Positions 24,710 to 35,291 of a DNA stretch of 64,000 nt are shown piece by piece. The notes beneath the pieces are model-generated. The model did no database searches. It was not told where the DNA came from and saw only the letters and a program-made list of their open reading frames with translations. Source of the stretch: Oscheius onirici (lineage: Eukaryota; Nematoda; Chromadorea; Rhabditida; Rhabditidae); contig OW051473.1 of NCBI GenBank assembly GCA_932521025.1, positions 11,346,001-11,410,000 of the forward strand, given 5' to 3'. Made by a program: the position numbers and the translations under genes. The number at the start of each line of letters is the position of its first letter. Positions within the stretch are counted from its first letter, which is position 1.

Positions 24710-25200
24710 AGAAAGCCTGATCTGAAATGTCCCCAATATCCATCACAGCCTTTGCTTTCTTCCCCCACGATAGTGTCTGCCCTCTCTCACTCTGGAGAAA
24801 TGCTCTCAAAATGAAGTGTTCCCGTTTTTCTTTTGCGTTTAGCGGTGTCATAAAGAGTTCGTTAATAGTTATATTCATTAGTTTTTTTCCGAGTGAGAAA
24901 ACTTTAATGGTGGCTTCAATGGTCCCTAAAAATAGATGTGTGAGAAGAGGTAGTAGAGTGTTATATTTTGATTAGTTGACATTACAAAATGCGACAAACA
25001 TCATATAACACTAAAAAATAGAGTTTGTGCTGCAATATGTGGCCATTTTGAAGCCGATTGTCAAGTCAAACAGTAGCCGGCACTTATAAAGCTAGAATCC
25101 TGCGAAAATCCACAAATTGAGAAGTTTTTAACAATAGCTGCGTTTTCCGCGAATACTCTACTTGTACAGAACAAACTTAAGCACAGATTTATTAAATGAT
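24710..25200. other. Convergent 3' intergenic space
   Basis: Between the nlp-9-like stop and the collagen stop. Holds both 3' UTRs; the collagen poly(A) signal (minus-strand AATAAA) is at 25188-25193. No other feature seen. Confidence 0.6.
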
Positions 25201-26107
25201 CTAGATGCGTTTTCTAGATCTGGCAGGGCACTTGCAATAGCTACCATCCGCTCCTGGAGATCCCTGATCTCCGTAGTTTCCAACGCCTCCATGATAACCT
25301 GGAGCACCTTGCTTGCCTTCAGTACCAGCTTCTCCAGTCTTGCCCATGTCTCCAGGATGACCAGGAGTGCCAGAGTTTCCGGGGAAGCCTTTTGGTCCGA
25401 CCAGACCACGAAGTCCTGGAGGTCCAATAGGTCCCTTCTCTCCACGAACTCCTTCCTGTCCAGGTGCTCCCTTTTCTCCTTCAGGACCGGCAGTTCCAGG
25501 CATCCCCATCTCCCCAGGCTGGCCTATGGCTCCAGCCTGTCCGGGACGACCTTCAGGGCCAGGAGGACCTTGAGATCCTTGCAGACCTTGAGGTCCAGGC
25601 TGACCGGCGTATCCTTTAGGTCCCTGAGGTCCTGGGGGACAGACACGGCATCCAGAAGCACTGACTTCAGTCTGTGGCACGATTCCGGGAAGACCTGGCT
25701 CTCCCTGTTCTCCAGGAGTGCCAGGAAGTCCGTCAATACCCTCGGGCCCAGGTCGTCCTTTTGGTCCAGAGGGGCAGGTGTTCATCTCGTCGCATTCTTA
25801 GATGTTCGCTTGAGATGAGAAGAGAAAAAAACTAACTACATTCTTCGGTAGACTGCCTCTTCTGACGCCTCTCAACAGGAGAGCTCTTTCTAGCTTGAGC
25901 CAGCTGACCCCAGATCTCGTCCTATAACTTTTTGGATTAAAAATTTTGTCGAGAATCTACCTGCATAACGTTAAACTCGTCCATCTTGAGGGTTAGACCA
26001 TTCTGGATGTTTTGAATACGTCCAATGAAGCTCGGAATGTAGAAAAGCGTAGCAACAATGCAAATTGTAGAGAGGGCTATGGCCCCGTAGGCAGCAGTGG
26101 TGCCCAT
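25201..26107 (-). CDS. Cuticle collagen (col family)
   Basis: Structural collagen of the nematode cuticle. Three exons: 25961-26107, 25837-25921, 25201-25796, about 275 residues. Order of parts: an N-terminal hydrophobic segment ([20 protein letters not shown]), a short non-collagenous stretch with a furin-like RRQKR processing site, a first Cys cluster (ECKCDEMNTC), a short Gly-X-Y block, a second Cys pair (CRVC), a long Gly-X-Y block with small interruptions, and a C-terminal CKC motif. The second intron donor was placed at TGTA|GTTAGT; the GT six bases upstream would create a stop. A TATA box lies 39 nt before the start codon and AATAAA follows eight bases after the stop. Its position between two neuropeptide genes on the other strand is probably incidental. 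Confidence 0.95.
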
Positions 26108-26145
26108 CACAGATGACTGTCTGCCTTACGAGCCGAAGCCTGTCC

Positions 26146-26152
26146 CTTTATA
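26146..26152 (-). promoter_or_regulatory. TATA box of the collagen gene
   Basis: Minus-strand TATAAAG, 39 nt upstream of the collagen start codon, a typical distance for a short 5' UTR. Assigned by sequence and position only. Confidence 0.55.
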
Positions 26153-29100
26153 CGTCGCGCAAGGCAAAAACCGCCGTACCGAACCTGATCCCGGAGGGTG
26201 TAGTCTAAACCGAACAGTGGGTGGTCAGGTAGAAGTTTTTTAATTAACTTTAAACTATTCTACTTAAACATTTCACAGAGACTGATACAGAAATTCTGCT
26301 TAAAATGCCAAAAATTCCAAGCGGATTCGGATAATGGAACAATAAGAAACATGAACAAAAAGGGCGCCGTTCCACTTACGTGACCGAGGCGCCGGGTGAA
26401 ACTTGAAACGTGTGATTAGGAAGGCGATATCTTTGGAGAAGAATTGACTGTACAGTCGGATCAAGAGAACTTCAGAAATATAAATATGCTTCTGGTATAT
26501 GAGATTACAAATACTTACGAAGGCTCTATTTATTGGCTGCATAGGTTATTTCAGAAAACTCCAGGCTATTTACAATCTACCATTTTTTTAATGACTAGTT
26601 CAGAAATATGCCTCGTTGTCTGGATTGATGACACAATTAAAAAGCAGCTACATTTTAACTGAGTATCAAATTTTTCAATGCACATCGGTCTATGTAACTG
26701 TAATTTTCCCGTTATTACAAAATATTGTGAGGAAGCTTACTGCACAAAGACCATTTCAGAACATTGCATCACATATTTTCAGCGTTCCACTCGACTATTC
26801 CGGAAGCAAAAAGGGGACTTCTTAGAAACAATGAAAGTGCCTCGCCGTTTTTGAAACGTGGGTGGTGGCCGCCATTGAATCATTCTTCTTTAAAATCTAT
26901 GAATTTCGGCCATTAAGGCGTCGTCATCTTTTTGTCGACTTTTCTTTCCGTCGTCTTATATCCAATGCCACCTAGTTCCCACTTCCAGGTTCATGCACTC
27001 GAATGTGCGACTCCTTTTTCTTCTATATTTCGAAGATCGTGTGCAGTCTACCTTGCGCTTCGCACACTTCCCACTCGGAAATAGTCTAAATATTTCAGTT
27101 TGAGCAAACTTTAGGTCACAAGACTCTTCATTACATGTGTTTTCTCATGAGTTCGTAGTTCACTTTATTCTGTGTTTTGTTCAGGCGATGAACACAAAAC
27201 GAGTCTTTTGTAATTTTGGCTTGAAAATTTCAAAGTCGCTTGATTCCTGTAGAAGACCCGATCCGAATGAGTAGCGTGATTAAAATCATTATCTTAGTTT
27301 ATTGGGACTATTTATAATATTTTTTGTCTTTGCAAAGCTTTAGTTTTGTCTAAAGGATCCTTCAATGAACGGACCAGCAAACGAAAATTTCAAAAACCAC
27401 CTGTTTCTCGGGGGTGTCAAAAAGCATTTTGCTCAAAAGGCCAAAGCGAAGACTGATGCCTGGGCGACAGGCCATTATGACAGAATTTTAAAAGCACTGG
27501 TTACAATCATCTGAACTACTAAAAAGCAATAGCGTTCCATTGTCCAGACATTTTTTGAAAGTTGTTTTGACGGGCCACGAGGCGTCATGGCTTTTGGCGC
27601 TGAGATTGAGGACTGTTGCTATTGTTTTTGTACTTTATCAATAAACTTTCTGGTTACCCTTTTCTTTTGCCAAGTAATTTAAGGGCTGTTTTTGCTCCTC
27701 CTCAACTTTTCTATGTGTGAATCTGAAGGGGGTTAGATGAAAAATGTACGATTGTGACCATAAAAACTGGCCGCTTTTCCCCACACATAACTTCCTTCTC
27801 CTCCCAATTAAAGGTTTGTGAATAGGTTCTAAGTTTAGTAGCATACATGCACACGAATAGCCTAATCTTGACGTGAATTTCCTCTTCGAAATACGTGACT
27901 AGTTCAATCTGTGGTCAGGCTCGCGGATGATAAACATCAAGCACTCTCATTCAGCGATCTTGAGACCGTTTTTTCGTGCAAAAATCTCCAAAATGCGCCT
28001 TCTTCGCACGCCCGTTCGTTAATCTTTCTCAAAGAAATCCTCTTAGTCTATAATGACTTCAACTTGGCGTTTTTTAAGACAGTAGCCAGACGGGATCATT
28101 TTTCGTAACACGATCTTCCATATTTAGTTTTGTAATTGATAATGAGACCGTGAGAGTCTATAGGCTCTCGCGCCTCCACAAAGTTTCAAAATGTGCAAAA
28201 TTGTGTGAATATGATGGCAAGAGGTCACTGAAGTTCCCTTTTTATCCTGGTGTACTTGTAAGCCGGCTCCTCTTCACTCTTTTCCCATACTCTGTCGTGG
28301 GCCCGCCGTACTCACCCCCCAACTCATCCCCACGGCGATTTGTATACGAATGAAGCAGAAAACCCTCTTCGGCAATTGCCAGCTGCTGATTCCCTTTATT
28401 CCAAACTTATGTTGATTAGTTGGGGAGGGAATGAAAGTCGTCATAGCGGAATGATTCGCACCCACCCATCTCGGTAGACGGAACTGCTTCTGTGTCTGTT
28501 TCGTAATGTGATGGAAATTTTTCACACTTCTTCAGACACATCTAAACGAAGTTAACCTTTCGTTTTCATCTCATGCAAAACAGGTCAGGCGCAATGATTT
28601 CATAGGCGAGCAGGTTACGTTATTTACGCTTCAATCTGGTGGTCCAGACTGATTCTGTTTAACAGCTTCTCTGACTACGGTACTCTTTGACAACTTTCTC
28701 TCTCTCTTTATTTTTCATTCTTGAACTCGATGAACAGGTCTATTCTCAGATCTGTAAGGTATCAGTAGAGATCTCAGGGGTTTCTCTCTTCCATTGAGGC
28801 AATATGTTATAATTAAAGGAGGGAGCATGTCCCTTATCAAATAGATTTAAAAATTGTTTTTGGAGCTTACATTTGAGATTTCGCTCTAAAACAAAGCTTA
28901 AGTTTAACTGAGTATTCAATGCTGAGGGATAACATAGCCAACAGGAAAATAAATTACTAAATTCTTGTGAACTCTTTTTTGAACAAGCTATACAAACATG
29001 GTAAATGACATTTTTTTGCTTCTTTTGAATCTTCCCGGATTATGGTTCAAAGATTGTATCCTCCCACAAATCTGAAGCCCTATTGGTCAGCTGTCTATGT

Positions 29101-30517
29101 GTGAGTGTGTGGTCCTGTTTGTGCTCTAGACAGTAGAGATGAGAGTCCCGCAGGCGGTGCTTACTGCGTCCCCCAATGACCCCTTTATGAGGGGCAGTTT
29201 GGAAAACACAATCCTATATAGCACGTCATTTCAAACTCTTCTCCTCATTGGAAAGAAACCATTCCATCCAATATTAGAATTTCGCTAATTTTAATTTTTC
29301 ATTATGTTCGTCTTATCTCCTGTTTACTGGCTAGTTGCGACAAATAAGCAGCTTCAATCGCGCTTAAGTGTCTGCCAAGTCCGTCATCTCCAGCCTCACT
29401 TCTCGACGAATTCTCTCCTTTGGTCTCTGTGACACATATGGTTCAGAAAAGCAGAGAACTTTGTTTTCTTCCATCATCCTGTTTAATACACCCTAGTTTA
29501 TACCAGAATCATCATCAGGCTCAAGCCAAATTTATATTACGTGCTTGTTTTTAAGATGCAGAGACCTCCCTTCATGTCGGTCATAGTTAGCCCACCTAGT
29601 AGACGTTAAAGAGGTCGTTTGAACCTGACAAGGTTCTTAAATCATGTCCTTAAAGTATCGTCAAGCGTCATTAGAAACTTTCTTTGCTTAAGGGAGGACG
29701 TGTTCTCTTCTAGCATTTCACCTTCTTATGTCAGCCCCTAATGGATCTGAGAGATTACGACTATATAAAGTGTATATAGGTCTTAAGGTCATACTGGGGA
29801 GCACCCTCTTGGTCATTGTCCAATTGGCGCGTATGAATAGTTCACAACCTCCGAGAGAGGGAGAGCAGAACGATGATGTCTCCGAACTCGTTTACGAGTG
29901 CTCTAAATCTGTCAGCCTTAATAAGTGGACTCTTAACCCAGTCATGTCACCTATAAGCTTCTAGCGGCGTTCGGTCATCCAGTATCCTTTTTCAGTCACG
30001 AAACCCAAGACGTACGGATTTGGTGATGCGGCTCCTCCCCAGAGAGTCCCTCCCACAGTACACACACTTTGGGCGCAAAGCGTTCTAATGGTGGTCTCCA
30101 GACTCTTTTTCTTCGGGAAGCCGGGTCTAATCAGTTCCTCCGCACCTTTGATTTTCTTTCCTTCAAAAAGGCGATAAAAACATAATCTTATAATGTTTTT
30201 GTAGTTCTTCTAGAAAGAGAGAAGAGACGAACTCTTCCTCTCTCTCCCCTAGAGGGCGCGGAACTTATTACAAGACAATTAGGTAGTAATTACCGCCTAC
30301 GATGTACATGTGTGTTCCAGACATTTTCACAGCCGATATATTCCGCGAAAAGCATCAAAGATATTGAGACTTACAGCTCATTATTTGCTGTAATCCGCTA
30401 AAGATTAACCCTGTTTAACTGACGCTATGTCTCGCCCTTCTCCGAATAGTTTGACTCTTTTTCTTGACTTGACTCTCTTTAAGAATATACTCTTCAGGTA
30501 CCCCCATTCACAGAGAA
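26153..30517. other. Large intergenic region between the collagen and nlp-13-like genes
   Basis: More than 4 kb without a supported gene. Open frames are short and lack splice context. It must include the collagen upstream region and the nlp-13-like promoter. No repeat with readable termini was recognised. Confidence 0.4.
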
Positions 30518-31021
30518 ATGAAGCCCGTGTTGCTCTGTGTCCTAGCTGTAGCTGTGATTTCCGAACACTGTAGGGAATCCAAATTTTTGTGTAATCAAAA
30601 TTTTTCTAGATGAAGCCGAGAAACGAGACTTTTCTCGTGATATTATGCACTTTGGCAAAAGATCTTCCGGCGATTTCAATAGAGATCTGATGTCTTTTGG
30701 TAAAAGGAGCGGAGAGGTTGCTTTTCAGTTTTTCCACTGAAAAAAAGCCAAAATTTTCAGTTCGACCGTAGCATGATGTCCTTTGGAAAACGAGCCTTCG
30801 GCAGAGATATCATGAGCTTTGGAAAACGAGGAGACGAGGTTTGTAAATACCCTCCAGGGCTATACTATTTGCGTGGGGCTCTAAAATTAATCAAGATTTT
30901 GAAATTACCATCGGCGGTCAAAATAGTAATTACCAATTTGCAGTTCGATCGCGAGATGATGTCTTTCGGCAAACGGGACGACTTTGACCGCAGCATTCTG
31001 TCATTCGGCAGGCGGAAGTAG
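30518..31021 (+). CDS. nlp-13: NLP-13-type neuropeptide precursor (MSFamide family)
   Basis: Four exons: 30518-30569, 30610-30716, 30761-30838, 30944-31021, all in phase, 104 residues. Signal peptide MKPVLLCVLAVAVISEH, then six peptides each ending in Phe-Gly before a dibasic site, so predicted amidated: DFSRDIMHF, SSGDFNRDLMSF, SGEFDRSMMSF, AFGRDIMSF, GDEFDREMMSF and DDFDRSILSF. C. elegans NLP-13 peptides end in the same RDIMSFG type. Peptides sit in exon-sized modules (exons 3 and 4 are both 78 nt with two peptides each), suggesting growth by exon duplication. The first peptide ends HF rather than SF, and the last is followed by GRRK and the stop. Convergent with PLC-beta; 3' ends are 131 bp apart. 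Confidence 0.92.
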
Positions 31022-31152
31022 AACCCCCATCAGAAGAATGAATTGTTGTACTACACCCATCTATTAATCTCTCTTACACACGTGCTTCATCAAGTTTGTG
31101 TACAAACCCAAGGACAAGTTTGTTAAAATGAAGAGTCCATGTAATATACAGA

Positions 31153-34100
31153 TCACATTGTCGTTTTTGAAAGCTTGTTCAAGATGGATCTTAAAATGTT
31201 GCAGTACTTTAAAAGACGTAAATTCTTACCTAACAACTGGGAACTTTGAAGGCTTTGAAAAATCTCCCTTGTCCCGATCGTTGAGCTTCGTCTCCCGGCG
31301 CATAATGTCCTTTTTCTTTTCCCAGATACCATCTTCTTCCTCTTCAGCATCCTCCGGAGCTGGTAGAAGAACGTTTAATGGATCCGCCAGAGCTTGGCGA
31401 ATCATCTCATTCCGCTTGTCTTGAGCGAAAGGATCGGCCAAGTCGGCTCGGAGCAGGTGATTTGACGGCATGTGGTGAGTAACTTCAAAATGTGCAAAGA
31501 TACAAGCAGGACCGAGATTTTGATTGCCAGGTGAGCGGAGAGTCACGTACCGATAGCCTGAACTTGTTTTCTTAGATTTTTTTGTTCCCTCACCGTTGTT
31601 GATCATGTCCAGAGATAGTATCCTATGGGCGAAGGGAACCATATCCATGCCCTTTTGTCTCTCGACAATGAAATGAACAAACACCATTTCCGGAAGCATC
31701 AGTCGCGAGAAGGTCATTTTTTCCGTCGAAAATTTCGTGTAGAGAACATTTTCAGTGGTCGGACGGGTACTGTAGGCCGTCTTCTTGTCCATGTCTGTCA
31801 CTTGAACTGTCACACTACAAAGTAGTGGCTCCGTCTGATCCGTACAGCTTGAGCTCAAAAAGTGACCGCTAATTACTCTGATCTGTAGTTTAGCCGGAAT
31901 CATCTGGTTCACACGTTGTTTGGAAGCATGCGGGTCAAATTCCAGAGTAATGTCCCGAAGCACCTTTGATTTCAGGACATACCTAAAACGGAAGATGAAA
32001 TGACGAGTAGGGAACTGGATACCCGGTACTTCCGTTCAACTCAAACATGGCATGGTTTAGCAGCATTTTCGGGCAATTTGTTTGAAAATTGAGGGCAGCC
32101 ATCTGGGCTCCAATTAACCAGGCCTTCTGAAATGCTAATTGAACTGGGTGCACAGGCGTCAAAACACTGACCATTGGATCAAAATTATCCGAGGCGATGC
32201 GCCAATTACTCGGATACACTCTCGACATTTTGCGACAGTTGTAACGGATGGCCTTCTTTGTCTCAGACTTTGTATTATAGAGCCGCGTGGCTTCTTCCTC
32301 ATTCACCGAGCACATCACATACAAGCGATTATCCTCTGGAAAAACAAAATCTACTCATTTGTGACATCTCTTACGTGCTCCCCAGTCTTTCGGCGCCTTA
32401 TCCGTTTCCAAATAGTTGACAATTCCACTTAGATCCGAGGAAGCTTCTTCTTCCTTCATCGGTATCATCTGTCTTTGCTTGACATCGTCACTCAGAGTAT
32501 GCAGCAGAGCCAAAGCCGTCCGTTTCTCATCTGTCAGGTGTTCATCGCCAGTGTCAAAAGAATTTACAGAGAGGGAAGCCTAAAACAGTCTCTCGTTGAA
32601 GATAAGAGGTTGTAAAACGGGCTCTCGTATCAGTCCACCTACCTGTCGAATTTCCAGGCTTGGAGGGGCCAAAGGAGAGTCCAAGTCCGAGCTAACACTC
32701 ATTTTGCGACTGTGTGGAGTATCGAAACCTTAAATTTGTTATGAATGTCAAAAAAGTGTGAATCCAACTTTTATCTTCTCGCGACAAGACGGAAGCTTGA
32801 CTACACTGCCGAGCCATTGGGTCTGCAATCAGTGACTCTTTCCTTTTCGCCTTCTTCGCCTTGATTAAAATTTTGTACATGAGATCAGTCGGGGATGGAG
32901 GCTCCTTATCCAAAACCAGAGGATGAGTTGGTAACGGTTCAGACAGCAGGTGTTCTCCAAAAATTTCACGGAACATGTCCACCATTTTCTTCTGCTGGCT
33001 TGCATTGAGGTGATTCTCGATGGAGAGTAGGACAGGATAGGGAGATGTCTTGAAGGCAGTTTCGGCTATGGCATAACAACAATCCCAAAGTGGAACTTCG
33101 TTCATTCTCATTAGCGCTGTGGGACCGTGGGTAACCATCGGCTCATTGTCTGGTCCATTCCAACAGTCGAGTTCTACACAGCGACAGCCGGACAGAAGGA
33201 CCTGGAACCGTTTTGATACTGTCCTGTAAGTAACTCGAGGATGTGAATTACATTTCTACCGCCTCAACGGGGGCGAAAGCTGTTAAATTTTAAGGTTAAA
33301 ATGTTAAAAAATGTAACTTTTCATAAAAAATATAATTGCTGTTTGTGGTTCAATCGGAAAGAACCTTCATAAACGTCTTTAGGCAATCGACAAATTTTCT
33401 GTTTCAAGTGGTTATGAGTTTTACTTTACAGCGTTTCTTTTTTTTTCTAATTGAAAATAGGGTAAAAAAGCAGAGAAAAATATGATGAATTACCTGTCTG
33501 TACATCTCAATCTCGGCTCTAGCATGTTGGTGTTGTGATGTCCCCTGGAACATGGCTGGTCTTTTAAGTTGGAGACCTTAATGAATTTAGAGTACAAAAC
33601 ACCTTAAAATTACCTGTGGCGTACGTATTGTGAGAAGAATTGATGAAATATCGGGTCAGAGGCTGATCCATGGTCGCGTCTTGCAGTTTGTACATTGCCT
33701 CATTCGTGTCAGCCATCCAGTCGCTCCATAATACGTGGACAAACATTTTGAAGGAGATGGATTCCACTGAAAGACCAATGAGACCATTTTCAATCCTGTT
33801 ACCATTTTTGTATCCTAAAATATGAAGATTCTTGTCCAAAATGTTTTTGGTCACAGGCAGATGAATCTTTTCGTTCCGTCTCGGGGCTCCTTGTATCTGG
33901 TTCAGGAAGCGGATAAACGTGTCACAGGGAATGTTTTTCGATGCGGAAGCGACTTTGACTTCATCGAAGAGGTTCCACAAATCCTTTGCTCCTTCACCCA
34001 TGGCCATTTTCAGAAGAAGGTCAATCAGCTTATCCGTATCGGCAATGTGCTCGATGGGGATGAATCCGCCCTAAAAAGCATTAAAGTTCTCAAACGAATT

Positions 34101-35291
34101 TGCTCAAATGTGGTGCAGTGCAAGAAAAGTGACAATCGTCAAGAAATTTCAAATCCTGACAACTGTCACCACAATACTTTCCTTTAGTGGCGTTCTAACA
34201 GTTTCGGAGCGATATTGTCTTTCTCGCCAACTGTTCAAGACCTAAGGTGAAGAGTCTGGTGCCGGGTGCAGGCAACTCACTCTGAAGATCTGACCCAACT
34301 GTCCGGAAAGTTGTGACTGTTCGTGAGTGAGTCGAGTGTGGTCGGAGAAGCGACGGGGCAGCACATGACGAGCAAATCTGCCATAAAAAGCTAAGGTAAA
34401 AGTGACTTTCGTACTTTTCAAAAGTGATCTGTGTGGCCAGTCCCTTCGGCGTCCTACTGAGGTATATCAAAGGCGCTAATCTCTTCTCCACATGGAACAA
34501 TAGACCGTGATGAGCTCTTCTAATCTTGTAAGCAAGCTTGAAGAGCGCATCGGCGGTCGATTTTACAATGTCCAGCTCAGTGTCCAGCAGAATAAAAGTA
34601 GTGTAGACTGGATGCGACATGTCCGCATTTGTCACAATTGTGAAGACGTTACTTCCGCCGGCAGAAGACCGCATCTTTTCTGGCTAAAATGACTTTAGAG
34701 TAAGCTGAAAGTCCTTTAAGTTGCTGTATATCGGGGCTTTTCACATTTCCCACGAAAAAAACATTTTTCCGCATTTTCATTCTTTTGGAAAAAGCAGTTT
34801 AACGTTCACTTGCCAGCTTATTTTTTTGGTTAAATAGATAAAAGCTAAAGTAGAATTAAAACTGGATCGATTTAACATACTTAGAACGTGCAAAAATGAG
34901 CGAAATGTGGAAAATATACGTTGTTGAATGATGTTGAAGTTTCAGCAAAATGCGTACCATAGATTTCACAGCCGCCTCTCCAAACCTCACATCAGTTATG
35001 TCCTGAACATACAAAAAGGACTTGATTCCTTTCTCCTAAAATTGATAAAAAAAAATCCCCAAAACAGTCTTATCACACCTCCAAAATAAACGTCTGTTGG
35101 TAGAGATCATGCAGCCAGTAAATAACGTGTCCATGTGGATCAACATGCAAAACTACTCGCGATGTGGCAATTTTTAGCTTTTCTTCCTAAATATGTATTA
35201 TTATGAAAGAGATAAAAGCTTCTACCTTGGAACTACCAATTTTAATTGCTGGAAAGCCTTTCACCAGGTGTGGCGGAATGGTGGCGGCCAT
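31153..35291 (-). CDS. Phospholipase C-beta, 14 exons, short C-terminus
   Basis: Hydrolyses PIP2 to IP3 and diacylglycerol downstream of Gq; C. elegans homologues are egl-8 and plc-2. Exons (descending): 35226-35291, 35079-35186, 34958-35035, 34415-34683, 34281-34377, 33614-34070, 33494-33576, 32769-33201, 32643-32728, 32375-32579, 32172-32335, 32023-32126, 31230-31982, 31153-31189, all GT-AG and in phase, 979 residues. Domains: PH-like, EF hands, X domain (FINSSHNTY with the first catalytic His; [13 protein letters not shown] with the second His; LLSIENH), acidic linker, Y domain ([25 protein letters not shown]), then C2. The roughly 400-residue coiled-coil C-terminal domain of classical PLC-beta is absent; the protein stops soon after an EEEED stretch. 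The start was taken at MAATIPPHL after an AG acceptor; an upstream coding exon near 35.65-35.74 kb has a good donor but the wrong phase. Confidence 0.92.

Noticed and set aside
25162..25818. 218-codon plus-strand open frame opposite the collagen
   Set aside because: Antisense shadow of the Gly-X-Y repeat; GC-rich repeat codons keep the other frames open.
25797..25836. Non-canonical collagen intron flanked by AAGAATG repeats
   Set aside because: Moving the donor six bases to TGTA|GTTAGT gives a normal GT-AG intron and a typical Cys cluster (ECKCDEMNTC).
34076..34194. Extra PLC-beta exon encoding [13 protein letters not shown] with a GA donor
   Set aside because: Exon 5 joins directly to the [12 protein letters not shown] exon in phase through a canonical 210-nt intron, and the protein aligns better without it.
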